DNA from: Maribacter sp. 1_MG-2023
Lineage (GTDB): Bacteria > Bacteroidota > Bacteroidia > Flavobacteriales > Flavobacteriaceae
DNA: 64,000 nt
Direction: 5' to 3'
Assembly (NCBI RefSeq): GCF_030547005.1
Contig: NZ_JAUOPN010000002.1
Span: 310,001 to 374,000, forward strand
Made by a program: the position numbers and the translations under genes. Positions 45,123 through 54,724 of this stretch are shown here, one piece after another. The notes under the pieces were generated by a model, which did not search any database, was not told the DNA's origin, and saw only the letters and a list, made by a program, of their open reading frames with translations. Each line of letters opens with the position of its first letter. Position 1 is the first letter of the stretch.

Positions 45123-46280
45123 ATGGATTATACACCACTTACCAAAGCCTCTAAATTAACAGAAGTAAAGACAACAATTTTTACAACCGTTGGCAATCTA
45201 GCACGTAAACATAAGGCTATTGATCTATCTCAAGGTTTTCCAAATTTTCAGGCTGACAGCAAATTAAAGTCATTGGTAAGCGAGGCAATTAATATTGGTT
45301 ATAATCAATATGCACCCATGCAAGGCTATTACGGACTTAGAGAAGTTATATCAGACAAAATAGAAACGCTACATAACCGCGAGTATAATCCTGAAAGTGA
45401 AATAACGGTAACCGTTGGCGCCACACAAGCTATTTTTACCGCTATTACAGCCTTCGTTAACAAAGGCGACGAGGTTATTGTCATAAAACCTGCATACGAC
45501 TGTTATGAACCTGCAATCATATTAAATGGAGGCATACCGGTTTTCGTTCAATTAAATGCACCAGATTATAAAATTGATTGGAACATTTTTCGTAGTAAAA
45601 TTAGTGATAAGACTAAAATGGTCATCATAAATACGCCTCACAACCCTAGCGGAACAATGTTAACCAAATGGGATATGGAGCAGCTAGAGAATATATTAAA
45701 ACCAACCAATATTATTCTTTTGAGCGACGAGGTTTATGAGCATATCATTTTCGACGGACAAGTGCATGAAAGTGCTTCGCGATTTACAGATCTAGCCAAC
45801 AGGAGTTTTGTCTGCGCATCATTCGGAAAAACATTTCATGTAACCGGTTGGAAAATGGGCTATTGTGCAGCGCCTGCTGAATTAATGGCTGAGTTTAGAA
45901 AAGTGCATCAATTTGCGGTTTTCTGTGTAGACCATCCGGTGCAACGGGCATTGGCTATATATTTGAAGAATCCATCACACTATTTAGATTTGAACAATTT
46001 TTACCAGCAAAAACGAGATTTCTTTCTTGAAGGAATAAAATCGTCCAAATTTAAGTTTAAACCATCCAAAGGCACATATTTTCAACTATTGGATTATACC
46101 CATATTTCAAATGAAGAAGATGAAGCTATAGGAAAACGATTAATTACTAAAAACCGAATAGCATCTATACCAATTTCATCTTTCAATGTCGATAACAGAA
46201 ATGATCATATGTTGAGATTCTGCTTCGCCAAAAAACAGAAAACTTTAGAAAAAGCAGTTGAAATTCTATGCAAGCTCTAA
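45123..46280 (+). CDS. Methionine aminotransferase-type PLP enzyme
   Basis: This fold-type I aminotransferase has 385 residues. Landmarks are IDLSQGFPNFQ, GATQAIFTAI, NTPHNPSGTM, SDEVYEHI and the PLP lysine in SFGKTFHVTGWKMGY. The FPNF and SFGKTFHVTGWK variants are those of the YbdL/methionine aminotransferase group, which makes methionine from its keto acid in salvage. Closely related kynurenine aminotransferases cannot be excluded. Confidence 0.9.
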   Translation: MDYTPLTKASKLTEVKTTIFTTVGNLARKHKAIDLSQGFPNFQADSKLKSLVSEAINIGYNQYAPMQGYYGLREVISDKIETLHNREYNPESEITVTVGATQAIFTAITAFVNKGDEVIVIKPAYDCYEPAIILNGGIPVFVQLNAPDYKIDWNIFRSKISDKTKMVIINTPHNPSGTMLTKWDMEQLENILKPTNIILLSDEVYEHIIFDGQVHESASRFTDLANRSFVCASFGKTFHVTGWKMGYCAAPAELMAEFRKVHQFAVFCVDHPVQRALAIYLKNPSHYLDLNNFYQQKRDFFLEGIKSSKFKFKPSKGTYFQLLDYTHISNEEDEAIGKRLITKNRIASIPISSFNVDNRNDHMLRFCFAKKQKTLEKAVEILCKL

Positions 46281-46290
46281 CACCTACTTA

Positions 46291-47439
46291 TTAAAAAGCA
46301 GCATTTACCTTAGACATAAATTCACCAATTTTACTAGGCTCTAACCAACGTGTTACTACAACCACATCATTCTCTTTATCTATAACAATAAAGTTACCAC
46401 CAAAACCAGCAGCATAATAGATGTTTTCAGATAATCCTTCCCAATGTCTAGCACCCTTTTTATTTAACCACCACATATAGCCGTAATTCGCATTTGGGAT
46501 TGAAGGAGTTGTTGCTTTCTTTATCCAATTTTCTGAAATCAATCGTTCATTCTTCCATTTACCATTATTTAAGAATAACATACCAAAACGAGCCATATCT
46601 TCTGTGCTAATGAATATTCCTGCCCCTGAGTGTCCGCCACCGGTTACAGATTTCATTTGAAGTCCGTCAATTTCTGTCCAAGCATCATCATAACCAAACC
46701 AGCGCCATGTAGAAGATGCTTCAATTCTATCCATAATTTTCTCCTTTAATACTAAAGGCATTGGTTTGCGCCATACATGTGTAAGCGAATATGCAAGCAC
46801 ATTTACACGAACATCATTATATTCCATAACAGTGCCTGGTTCTTTTGGCTGAGCCATTTTCCAATCATCAATATCGCCTTCACTTGGTGGCCTATCTGCC
46901 CAATCTTTTACTCCCCACAACTCACCAGACCAAGCCGAATTCTGCTGCAATAAATGTTCCCAAGTAATTTTAGAATTATGGGTACCATCAAAAGTGCCGT
47001 CCCAAATGTAGTCACCTACCAAATTCTTAGTATCCGTAATTAGCTTTTCGTCTTCGGCAAGACCAGCCATTGTGCTCAAAAAACTCTTAGTTACACTGAA
47101 AGTCATATCAACTCTTTTGGTATCTCCCCATTGAGCAACTACATATCCATTTTTAAGAATCATGCCTGCAGGACCGCCACGTTTCTTAGTCGGACCTAAT
47201 ATTTTATGAAAAGGTTCTTTTTCAAAACCTTTTACGATTGCAATACGCAAATCTCTAGAGCCTGAATATTCATTTGCCTCTGCAAAATCTACCGCTTCAT
47301 TTAGCTTAGCATCTTTGATTTTAAAGTCTTTTGGTGCTTTTATTTCCCAGTCTGCATTTCGTTCTGGAAAGTAATATTCTTGCCCCTGTAAATTAAAAAA
47401 ACCAAGGAGCGCTACGAAGGTGATAAAATGTAATTTCAT
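46291..47439 (-). CDS. Exported beta-lactamase-family serine hydrolase
   Basis: A signal peptide (about 1-19, NLQGQ) is followed by a class C/penicillin-binding-like domain. The catalytic Ser115xxLys118 is in TFSVTKSFLS, YND in MEYNDVRVN takes the place of the YxN motif, and the C-terminal YAAGFGGNFIVID region holds the third element. It probably acts as a periplasmic esterase or peptidase rather than an antibiotic resistance enzyme. It converges on the aminotransferase gene with 10 bp between. Confidence 0.88.
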   Translation of the reverse strand: MKLHFITFVALLGFFNLQGQEYYFPERNADWEIKAPKDFKIKDAKLNEAVDFAEANEYSGSRDLRIAIVKGFEKEPFHKILGPTKKRGGPAGMILKNGYVVAQWGDTKRVDMTFSVTKSFLSTMAGLAEDEKLITDTKNLVGDYIWDGTFDGTHNSKITWEHLLQQNSAWSGELWGVKDWADRPPSEGDIDDWKMAQPKEPGTVMEYNDVRVNVLAYSLTHVWRKPMPLVLKEKIMDRIEASSTWRWFGYDDAWTEIDGLQMKSVTGGGHSGAGIFISTEDMARFGMLFLNNGKWKNERLISENWIKKATTPSIPNANYGYMWWLNKKGARHWEGLSENIYYAAGFGGNFIVIDKENDVVVVTRWLEPSKIGEFMSKVNAAF

Positions 47440-47455
47440 GAAAGTTAATTTGAAA

Positions 47456-47980
47456 CTACAAGGTACTTAAATTGAAACGCATTAACCAATCTGTCTGTTC
47501 ATCTGAACCTATAAAATATGGGTGCGTATCAAATTTTTGGAATCCGTATCGTTCATAAAATTTTATGGCGCGTTTATTCTCTTGCCAAACACCTAACCAT
47601 AACATTTTCTTATTTCGTTCTTTAGCAATAGTTTTAATGTGATGAAGAAATTGCTCGCCTAAACCTAAACCTTGATGTTTCTGTAATACATATATACGTT
47701 CCAATTCAATACTATCATCTTGCTTAAGTTCTGACTGTGCTTCCTTTACATTTAACTTAAAGTAACCAACAACTTCATTGTTAGTGTATACGAAGTAAAA
47801 ATCGCTGTTAGGATTAAGAAGTTCCTTTTTAATAGTTTCTAATGCAAACGCTTTTTTAATGTAGATTTCAAAATCTTTAGGGTCGTTGTCTTTAGCAAAG
47901 GCAGAAACAAAAGTTTGTTCTGAAATTGACCTTAATTGATCTAGTTCTTCGAAAGAACATAAAGTGTAAGTAAGTACCAT
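47456..47980 (-). CDS. GNAT family N-acetyltransferase
   Basis: The 174-residue protein has a complete GNAT fold: IELERIYVLQKHQGLGLGEQFL with the acetyl-CoA Q/RxxGxG/A loop near residue 115, KKMLWLGVWQENKRAIKFYERYGFQKF at the end. The substrate is unknown; this group includes spermidine-type PaiA-like enzymes. It lies 17 bp upstream of the hydrolase gene and is probably cotranscribed with it. Confidence 0.9.
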   Translation of the reverse strand: MVLTYTLCSFEELDQLRSISEQTFVSAFAKDNDPKDFEIYIKKAFALETIKKELLNPNSDFYFVYTNNEVVGYFKLNVKEAQSELKQDDSIELERIYVLQKHQGLGLGEQFLHHIKTIAKERNKKMLWLGVWQENKRAIKFYERYGFQKFDTHPYFIGSDEQTDWLMRFNLSTL

Positions 47981-47997
47981 ACCCCTAAAATAAAAAA

Positions 47998-48025
47998 AGG
48001 AGCAAATTACTTTGCTCCTAACCGG
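47998..48025 (-). terminator. Terminator after the small lipoprotein gene
   Basis: A 9-bp stem (AGGAGCAAA/TTTGCTCCT, 47998-48019) with a 4-nt loop has a T-run only on the minus strand. It should end transcription of the lipoprotein gene at 48126, about 105 bp upstream. Confidence 0.8.
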
Positions 48026-48125
48026 GGGAAATTTTATAAAATGGTTGATTTGGTAACTTTTCTGTTTCTAATAATGCATGTTTATAACATGCAATAGCTC
48101 GTAGGCATTTTTCATTTGCGAACTT

Positions 48126-48491
48126 TTATTGTTTTTCGGCAAACAATTTACCTTCTGTTCTCATAAGTATTGTTCCTTCATCTGTCTTTTGCATTTTAAC
48201 GAAATCATTGGGGAAATCTGTACCTGGGTAACTAACGATATATACATCATCATTAACACTCCAGTTAAAATCTGTTAGATAAACTACCTGACCATCTTTA
48301 TAACCGTGAAAGCGACCTAAATAAACATCATTGAAAATCCATTCTTCATTATCAATAACCATCTTATTTGTATTGGCAGCCGTTTTCACGGTGTGATTCC
48401 ATATACCAATTATAGGATCGTTATTTTCTTCAATTTTTGAACAAGAGGCAACAAGTACCAACAAGATTAGGCAACTAAATACATACTTCAT
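48126..48491 (-). CDS. Small lipocalin-like lipoprotein
   Basis: The lipoprotein signal is MKYVFSCLILLVLVASC with lipobox Cys17. The remaining ~105 residues start with DPIIGIWNHTVKT and form alternating strands, the pattern of short lipocalin-like domains (GxW near the first strand). Ligand unknown. It is a single gene with a terminator after it. Confidence 0.7.
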   Translation of the reverse strand: MKYVFSCLILLVLVASCSKIEENNDPIIGIWNHTVKTAANTNKMVIDNEEWIFNDVYLGRFHGYKDGQVVYLTDFNWSVNDDVYIVSYPGTDFPNDFVKMQKTDEGTILMRTEGKLFAEKQ

Positions 48492-48997
48492 TTTAGGTTA
48501 AGTTTTTCAAAGCGATTTGGGGTTCACTTTTTATTACATTTCAAATATATGTAGTCTTTTTCTTACAATAAAATATTTGTGGTAAAACTTATTAAAATTG
48601 TGGTGAACCTAGACGAGTTAGTTAATCAACTATGACTAAAAGTTTAATTATAGGTTATTAAAATTTTCAACGTTTAAAAAAAAGGCAAAAAAAAAGAGCG
48701 ACCTATTAAGTCGCTCTTTTTTAATTTTATAAAAGTAATTTATAACATAAATAACTTTTTAGTAAGTCTTAGAAATCCACTAAAAAAGTCGTTTCTATAA
48801 ACTTGAATTTTATGTTCGTTTGCTGTGTGATTAATTCGAGAATTCATGACGGTTAAGCAATTAATAGGTTATGGGTTTCATTGAGGTCTAAAGATACATC
48901 TGTTGTTCTTAAACATGACAATAAATGTTGTGTACTGAATATAACCTGTTGTAAAAAATAAAAAAAGCTTATTTCATCGATGATTTACCCAACCCTA
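48492..48997. other. Intergenic region between the lipoprotein gene and scoB
   Basis: Besides the terminator at 48691-48722 I see no annotated-type gene. On the minus strand a 43-codon open frame ending TTDVSLDLNETHNLLIA-stop (stop near 48857) has protein-like composition but no start codon, so it may be a gene remnant or chance. Confidence 0.4.
48691..48722 (-). terminator. Terminator downstream of scoAB
   Basis: The stem GAGCGAC/GTCGCTC, extended by A and T arms, has T-runs on both strands. On the minus strand it is the first terminator after scoB. Confidence 0.8.
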
Positions 48998-49651
48998 CTA
49001 AACATTCATCTCTATAACTTCTCCTCTAATTATTAGATTACCTTCAGTAGCAGCTTTAATATCATCTACAGATACACCTGGCGCTCTTTCTAATAGCAAA
49101 AAGCCATCTTCTATAACCTCAAGTACTGCCAAATTAGTTACTATCTTCTTAACACAACCAACCCCTGTTAAAGGAAGACTACACTTCTTTAATAGTTTAG
49201 ACTCACCTGCTCTATTGGTATGCATCATAGCAACTATGATATTCTCTGCAGATGCTACAAGGTCCATAGCACCACCCATACCCTTAACCATTTTACCTGG
49301 AATTTTCCAGTTGGCTATATCACCGTTCTCAGCGACCTCCATAGCACCAAGAATGGTAAGGTCAACATGTTTACCTCTAATCATAGCAAAACTCGTTGCA
49401 GAGTCAAAATAAGATGCACCAGGTAGCGCGGTAATAGTTTGCTTACCGGCATTTATTAAATCTGCGTCTTCTTCCCCTTCAAAAGGAAATGGACCCATAC
49501 CAAGTATTCCGTTTTCACTTTGAAACTCTACACTAATATCTTCACGAACATAATTAGCAACTAGGGTAGGAATACCAATACCTAAGTTTACATAATAACC
49601 GTCTTCCACTTCTTGTGCAATTCTCTTTGCAATTCCGTTTTTATCTAACAT
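48998..49651 (-). CDS. scoB: 3-oxoacid CoA-transferase subunit B
   Basis: The 217-residue protein is the B subunit of a class I CoA transferase. The active-site Glu that forms the CoA thioester is in VEFQSENGILGMGP. YVNLGIGIPTLVANY and the C-terminal VDDIKAATEGNLII are typical. With ScoA it moves CoA between succinyl-CoA and acetoacetate or related acids. It starts 5 bp after scoA. Confidence 0.94.
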   Translation of the reverse strand: MLDKNGIAKRIAQEVEDGYYVNLGIGIPTLVANYVREDISVEFQSENGILGMGPFPFEGEEDADLINAGKQTITALPGASYFDSATSFAMIRGKHVDLTILGAMEVAENGDIANWKIPGKMVKGMGGAMDLVASAENIIVAMMHTNRAGESKLLKKCSLPLTGVGCVKKIVTNLAVLEVIEDGFLLLERAPGVSVDDIKAATEGNLIIRGEVIEMNV

Positions 49652-49655
49652 GCTC

Positions 49656-50354
49656 TTATTTTTGACGTACCGTTCTTTGTTCTATTCTTTTCTCGTAATC
49701 TTTTCCTTGAAAAATGCGTTGCACGAATATTCCTGGAATATGTATTTGGTTTGGATCTAGTTCTCCTTCAGGAACTAATTCTTCAACCTCAGCCACAGTA
49801 ATTGTTGCCGCACCACACATACACGGATTAAAATTTCTAGCAGTACCCTTAAATATTAAGTTACCCGCAGCATCTCCTTTCCAAGCTTTAACAAAAGCAA
49901 AATCTGCCTTAAATGCTTCTTCTAATATGTACATTTTCCCATCAAATTCACGCACCTCTTTTCCTTCTGCCACTTCGGTTCCATACCCAGCCGGAGTGAA
50001 AAAAGCAGGAAAACCGGCTTGTGCAGCTCTACATTTTTCAGCTAATGTACCTTGTGGTGTTAGTTCAACTTCTAACTCTCCACTTAACATCTGTCGCTCA
50101 AATTCATCATTCTCGCCAACATAAGAAGATATCATTTTTTTAATTTGATGTTGCTGCAACAATAATCCCAAACCAAAATCATCAACTCCCGCATTATTAG
50201 AAATACAAGTGATATCCTTTACACCTAAATTAACCAATTCACTTATCGCATTTTCAGGTATTCCACAAAGACCAAAACCACCTAACATAAAGGTCATTCC
50301 GTCTTTTACTTCTGCTAATGCATCGGTTACGTTTGCTACTGTTTTACGTATCAT
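49656..50354 (-). CDS. scoA: 3-oxoacid CoA-transferase subunit A
   Basis: The 232-residue A subunit shows the CoA-binding loop [15 protein letters not shown] near residue 22, [14 protein letters not shown] and [14 protein letters not shown]. It forms the enzyme with ScoB, encoded next in the same operon. Substrate could also be acetate and acetoacetate (AtoDA type); the succinyl form is the more common in this group. Confidence 0.94.
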   Translation of the reverse strand: MIRKTVANVTDALAEVKDGMTFMLGGFGLCGIPENAISELVNLGVKDITCISNNAGVDDFGLGLLLQQHQIKKMISSYVGENDEFERQMLSGELEVELTPQGTLAEKCRAAQAGFPAFFTPAGYGTEVAEGKEVREFDGKMYILEEAFKADFAFVKAWKGDAAGNLIFKGTARNFNPCMCGAATITVAEVEELVPEGELDPNQIHIPGIFVQRIFQGKDYEKRIEQRTVRQK

Positions 50355-50407
50355 TTTTTATTAAATTAACTAGTCACTAAATTACCCAATTAAAATGGAT
50401 TAAATAA

Positions 50408-50438
50408 AAAAAGGTCTTGGTTTACACCAAGACCTTTT
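50408..50438 (-). terminator. Terminator after the PBP1A gene
   Basis: A long stem (AAAAGGTCTTGG/CCAAGACCTTTT) with a TTTACA loop lies 22 bp after the PBP gene stop codon and leads into Ts on the minus strand. Confidence 0.88.
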
Positions 50439-50459
50439 CATTATTACAATAGAATATGC

Positions 50460-52802
50460 CTAGAAATCTAAATCTTCTAGGTCATCTTCAATATCATTAT
50501 CTTCTTTAATATCAGCTGCAAACTCATCGCAATTAATTTCTATCGACATATTACTTGGCTTCTCAAAATCTTCTTTAGAAATACCTAGCTCTTCGTCTGC
50601 ATAATTCTTGGTCATATACAATCCCCATATTGGCAGCGCCATTGAAGCACCTTGACCGTATGTAATACTTTTAAAGTGAACAGCTCTTTCTTCACCACCT
50701 ACCCAAACACCGGTAACTAGATTGGGAACCATACCCATAAACCAACCATCACTATTGTTTTGTGTTGTACCCGTTTTACCTGCGATAGGATTTGTCAATT
50801 TATAAGGGTACCCAGTAATTATTTCATCATACTCTGGTCTCCACTTATTATAGCCGGTAGTACGTAATCGTGTACCTGAACCACCTTGAGTAACACCTTT
50901 CATTAAATCTAATATAGCGTATGAAACATCTTTACTCAACACATCTTTAGTTTCAGGAACGTATTCATATAAAACGGTACCATCTTTATTTTCTATACGG
51001 GTTACCATAACTGGCTTTACATATACCCCTTGATTGGCAAAGGCACCATATGCACCAACCATTTCATATACATTTACATCTACAGTACCTAAAGCAATTG
51101 CAGGTACTTCCAAAATATCTCCGCTCAAGCCTAAATTACGTACCATACTAACAACAGATTTCGGACCTACCTCATCTATTAATTGCGCTGTAACTGTGTT
51201 TACAGAATTTGCCAATGCCTTTTTCAAGGTATAGCTATTACCTGAATACTTAAGATTAGAATTTCTTGGGCACCAAGGCTCCACATTACCATGCTTACCA
51301 GCTTCTATACAATATTGTGTATCTGGGCGAGTTTCACAAGGTGATAATCGTAATTGATCTATTGCAGCTGCATACACAAAAGGTTTAAAAGTAGAACCTG
51401 CCTGCCTTGCACCTTGTATAACATTGTCATATTGAAAATGCTTGTAATTGATGCCGCCTACCCATGCTTTAACATGACCGGTTTGTGGCTCCATAGACAT
51501 CATTGCCGTTCTTAAAAAAGTTTTATAATAACGAATGGAATCTCTTGGTGTAAGTATGGTATCTTTTTCTTTAGTCGGACTTTTCCAATCGAAAACAGTC
51601 ATTTCTGTTTTCTTATCAAAAGACTCACGAATCTCTTTTTCAGATTTGCCAGCGCTTTTCATAATTTTCCATCGATCAGAATTCTTCATGGCACGTTCCA
51701 TAATACCCTTCGTTTCCTCTGGAGTAATATCTAAGAAAGGTGCTGTCTTATTTCTATCTGGTGTATTTTGATGAAAAAACTCCGCTTGTAATTTTGTCAT
51801 ATGCTCATTGACCGCCTCTTCTGCATTAGCCTGCATTTTAGAATCAATGGTCGTGTAGATTTTGAGTCCGTCTAAATACAGATTGTACTTATCTGGCTCA
51901 TCACCGATTGCTGGTTTTGGATTCTTATTTATCCAATCTTTCATGAAACGTTGCAAATACATTCTAAAGTAAGTTGCCAAACCTACGCTATGCGTTTCTG
52001 GATTATAATTAATATCCATTTTCATAGCCTGTAGCGAGTCTTTTTCTACCTCTGTGATGTACTCGTACCTTGCTAACTGTCCGAGAACAATGTTTCTTTT
52101 CTTAAAAGTAATTTCCTCTCGTCTTAATGGATTAAAAAGAGATGAGTTTTGCAACATACCAACCAACATGGCAGATTCTTCGATTTTAAGGTCTTTCGGT
52201 TCTTTACCAAAATAAATACGAGCTGCAGAACGTATACCATCGGCATTATTACCAAAATCATAGATATTCAAATACATACTAATGATTTCTTCTTTGGTAT
52301 AACTGCGCTCTAACCTAATAGCTAAAACCCATTCTTTAATTTTTTGTGTATATCGCTTCCATCCTCTTGCTGCCCTTCCAACAAAAAGTTGACGAGCCAA
52401 TTGTTGAGTTATAGTACTTGCTCCACCCCTTTTTCCTAAATAGAAAAATGCTCTCAATGTACCGCGAGAATCAATACCAGAGTGGTCCATAAAACGTATA
52501 TCCTCACTCGCCATAAGAGTATTTACCAAATTTTCTGGTAGCTCTTCAAAGTTTACATCGGTACGGTTATCATCTAAATAGAATTTACCTAACAAATTAC
52601 CATCAGAAGAGATGATTTGTGAGGCTAAATTGGTCTGCGGATTTTCTAAATACTCATAAGGAGGCAATTCACCAAAAAGTCCCCAAGAAGCAGATAGGAA
52701 AATTAATGCAACAATAGCAATACCCGACCCAAACAAAATCCAAAACCATAATATGAATTTCGAAAAACTATTCGTTGTTTTTTTCTTTACCTCTTTTGCC
52801 AT
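50460..52802 (-). CDS. Bifunctional penicillin-binding protein 1A
   Basis: A short cytoplasmic N-terminus and one membrane helix (about 15-40) lead to a GT51 transglycosylase domain (ASEDIRFMDHSGID with the catalytic Glu, GASTITQQLARQLF) and a transpeptidase domain with the nucleophile in GSTFKPFVYA, SVN in ALANSVNTV and KTGTT. It polymerises and cross-links peptidoglycan in the periplasm. The acidic C-terminal tail (DEFAADIKEDNDIEDDLEDLDF) is unusual in composition. It starts 3 bp after gldH. Confidence 0.94.
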   Translation of the reverse strand: MAKEVKKKTTNSFSKFILWFWILFGSGIAIVALIFLSASWGLFGELPPYEYLENPQTNLASQIISSDGNLLGKFYLDDNRTDVNFEELPENLVNTLMASEDIRFMDHSGIDSRGTLRAFFYLGKRGGASTITQQLARQLFVGRAARGWKRYTQKIKEWVLAIRLERSYTKEEIISMYLNIYDFGNNADGIRSAARIYFGKEPKDLKIEESAMLVGMLQNSSLFNPLRREEITFKKRNIVLGQLARYEYITEVEKDSLQAMKMDINYNPETHSVGLATYFRMYLQRFMKDWINKNPKPAIGDEPDKYNLYLDGLKIYTTIDSKMQANAEEAVNEHMTKLQAEFFHQNTPDRNKTAPFLDITPEETKGIMERAMKNSDRWKIMKSAGKSEKEIRESFDKKTEMTVFDWKSPTKEKDTILTPRDSIRYYKTFLRTAMMSMEPQTGHVKAWVGGINYKHFQYDNVIQGARQAGSTFKPFVYAAAIDQLRLSPCETRPDTQYCIEAGKHGNVEPWCPRNSNLKYSGNSYTLKKALANSVNTVTAQLIDEVGPKSVVSMVRNLGLSGDILEVPAIALGTVDVNVYEMVGAYGAFANQGVYVKPVMVTRIENKDGTVLYEYVPETKDVLSKDVSYAILDLMKGVTQGGSGTRLRTTGYNKWRPEYDEIITGYPYKLTNPIAGKTGTTQNNSDGWFMGMVPNLVTGVWVGGEERAVHFKSITYGQGASMALPIWGLYMTKNYADEELGISKEDFEKPSNMSIEINCDEFAADIKEDNDIEDDLEDLDF

Positions 52803-52805
52803 TGT

Positions 52806-53291
52806 TTACGGGGTGCTTTTTGTTACTTCTATTCCTACATCGGTAATGCCTTCTAGCCCAATTATACCAGAAACATTACCATTTTTACGCATCGCCTGTG
52901 ATACCTCAATAGTATATACGCCAGAAGATGAAAAAACGATGTTTTCTTTATACCATAATTTATTTTCTTTGATGCTACCACTACCCTTGCCAAGCCATGT
53001 GCCATCTGGTAAGGACATCGCATATTCTAAAGTGTCTTTGGTTACTTCGCCTTCAGGTGTAGTCAAAGATGCAATTATAAATAGATTGCTATATGGGAAA
53101 GTATTGTCATTGCGAACATTGATAAAGATATCATGAGCCGCAATAGTATCCATTTTAGATAATGAAAATTCAAGAACATTATCTTTGTTCCAAACACCAT
53201 CTTCTAATGTTCGGTATTCAGTCTTAATAATATTGCTGTCACAAGAAGCAAATAGCACTAATGCTAAAAAACAACAAGATATACTACGCAT
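52806..53291 (-). CDS. gldH: Gliding motility lipoprotein GldH
   Basis: ATG 53291 is chosen because it starts the lipoprotein signal MRSISCCFLALVLFASC; the longer frame to 53399 reads through the basic tail of the upstream gene in another frame. The mature part matches GldH (DTIAAHDIFINVRNDNTFPYSNLFIIAS, LPDGTWLGKGSGSI). GldH is needed for gliding and chitin use in Flavobacterium johnsoniae. It overlaps the upstream ricT-like gene by 8 bp, so they are translationally coupled. Confidence 0.92.
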   Translation of the reverse strand: MRSISCCFLALVLFASCDSNIIKTEYRTLEDGVWNKDNVLEFSLSKMDTIAAHDIFINVRNDNTFPYSNLFIIASLTTPEGEVTKDTLEYAMSLPDGTWLGKGSGSIKENKLWYKENIVFSSSGVYTIEVSQAMRKNGNVSGIIGLEGITDVGIEVTKSTP

Positions 53292-54480
53292 CCTTCTTTT
53301 GATTTCTATTACGATTTCTGTTCTTGTTCTTATTTCGGTTGCGATTTTTGTTTTTATTCCTGTTTTTATTATTGTTTCCGCCACCTTTTGGTCTATCAAA
53401 ACGTGTAAGACTGTCTTGCCCTACTACATTTTCGAAAACTACTTTTTCTTCAACGGCAATTTCCATTGCATACATCTCCAAACTAGCTACTTTCTCTTTC
53501 TTTTTATTCTTTTCTAAAATTTCATTTACCTGATCTTTAGAAAGCACATGCCAACTACCTGGATCTTCTCTATATGAAAACCACAACATCTCTTTAAAAA
53601 TGTCAGTTTTCTGGCAAAAAGCTAGTCCTTTTTCAGTAAACAATTTTGTGTCTTGAGCAGGAAAATCTTTAAGAGCGTCTACATACACGTCTAGCTCATA
53701 ATTTAAACAACACTTCAATTTACCACATTGACCAGCAAGCTTTTGCGGATTCAATGATAGTTGTTGGTAACGTGCTGCAGAAGTACTTACAGACCTAAAA
53801 TCTGTTAACCATGTTGAGCAACATAACTCTCTACCACAAGACCCGATACCACCAAGTCTTTGTGCCTCTTGACGATACCCGATTTGACGCATCTCGATAC
53901 GAATACCGAACGCCTTTGCCATATCTTTTATCAACTGACGAAAATCTACACGTTCATCTGCCGTGTAATAAAAAGTAGCTTTAGAGCCATCACCCTGAAA
54001 CTCAACATCAGAAATTTTCATTTGAAGCTTTAAGATAATAGCGATTTCACGTGCTCTTTTCTTAATTTCTTCTTCTCTATCTCTACATTTTTGCCAAATA
54101 TCAATGTCTTTCTGGCTCGCCTTTCTATACACTTTCGGTGCCTCTTCATCAGTAAAAGACACTTTTTTCCGTTTCATTTGCACACGTACTAGTTCACCAG
54201 TTAAGGTAACCATACCAATGTCATGACCAGATTGTGCTTGTGTGGCAACTATATCGCCAATGGAAAGTGAGAGATTCTCTGTATTTCTAAAAAACTCTTT
54301 TCTACTATTTTTAAATCTTACTTCAACAAAATCGAATGGTCGTTCCCCATTAGGGAGCGACATATTTGAAAGCCAGTCAAAGACTGTCAGTTTATTGCAA
54401 CCATCTGTACCGCAAGTACCGTTATTCTTGCATCCCTTTGGTTGTCCATCCTTACCGGTAGAACAACTACTACAACTCAT
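53284..54480 (-). CDS. ricT: PSP1-domain protein, RicT/YaaT-like
   Basis: The PSP1 domain spans about residues 40-270 and includes GIGSCGRELCCSTWL and LAGQCGKLKCCLNYELD, the cysteines that in Bacillus RicT take part in binding Fe-S clusters. The N-terminus is also Cys-rich (MSCSSCSTG, CKNNGTCGTDGC). The C-terminal ~35 residues are a Lys/Asn/Arg repeat (KNRNKNKNRNRN), likely disordered and nucleic-acid binding. RicT homologues affect RNA maturation. Symbol by homology only. It heads the operon with gldH and the PBP gene. Confidence 0.85.
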   Translation of the reverse strand: MSCSSCSTGKDGQPKGCKNNGTCGTDGCNKLTVFDWLSNMSLPNGERPFDFVEVRFKNSRKEFFRNTENLSLSIGDIVATQAQSGHDIGMVTLTGELVRVQMKRKKVSFTDEEAPKVYRKASQKDIDIWQKCRDREEEIKKRAREIAIILKLQMKISDVEFQGDGSKATFYYTADERVDFRQLIKDMAKAFGIRIEMRQIGYRQEAQRLGGIGSCGRELCCSTWLTDFRSVSTSAARYQQLSLNPQKLAGQCGKLKCCLNYELDVYVDALKDFPAQDTKLFTEKGLAFCQKTDIFKEMLWFSYREDPGSWHVLSKDQVNEILEKNKKKEKVASLEMYAMEIAVEEKVVFENVVGQDSLTRFDRPKGGGNNNKNRNKNKNRNRNKNKNRNRNRNQKKDA

Positions 54481-54647
54481 ATTATATATATATTGGTTTG
54501 GTCGAATTTTATAAAATTCACCAAAAAAGGTTCATAAAAAACTTATAGGTAAAGATACAGTTTTTTTAATGTGAAATAAAAGTGAAATTAGCGGAGTGGG
54601 TTTTAAATAGTGACTTTACCAATAACTCAAGCCCTTTTTTAAAACAC

Positions 54648-54676
54648 AAAAAGACTGCGAAAAACGCTGCCTTTTT
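54648..54676 (-). terminator. Terminator after trhO
   Basis: An imperfect 12-bp stem (CTTTTT and AAAAAG arms around CGCAG/CTGCG) followed by Ts on the minus strand lies 49 bp after the trhO stop codon. Confidence 0.6.
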
Positions 54677-54724
54677 ATAATATATCGTATTGTTTAATGA
54701 CGTAAGCCTTATTTAAACAGAAAG

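Noticed and set aside
48857..48985. 43-codon minus-strand frame before the scoAB terminator
   Set aside because: It has protein-like composition but no start codon or other support, so I only mention it within the spacer.
53292..53399. N-terminal extension of GldH
   Set aside because: It would place the lipoprotein signal internally and overlaps the tail of the upstream gene in another frame.
53185..53533. Plus-strand frames rich in Phe, Leu and Ile
   Set aside because: They are the reverse complement of the Lys/Asn/Arg tail of the RicT-like gene; their membrane-like look is an artefact of that composition.
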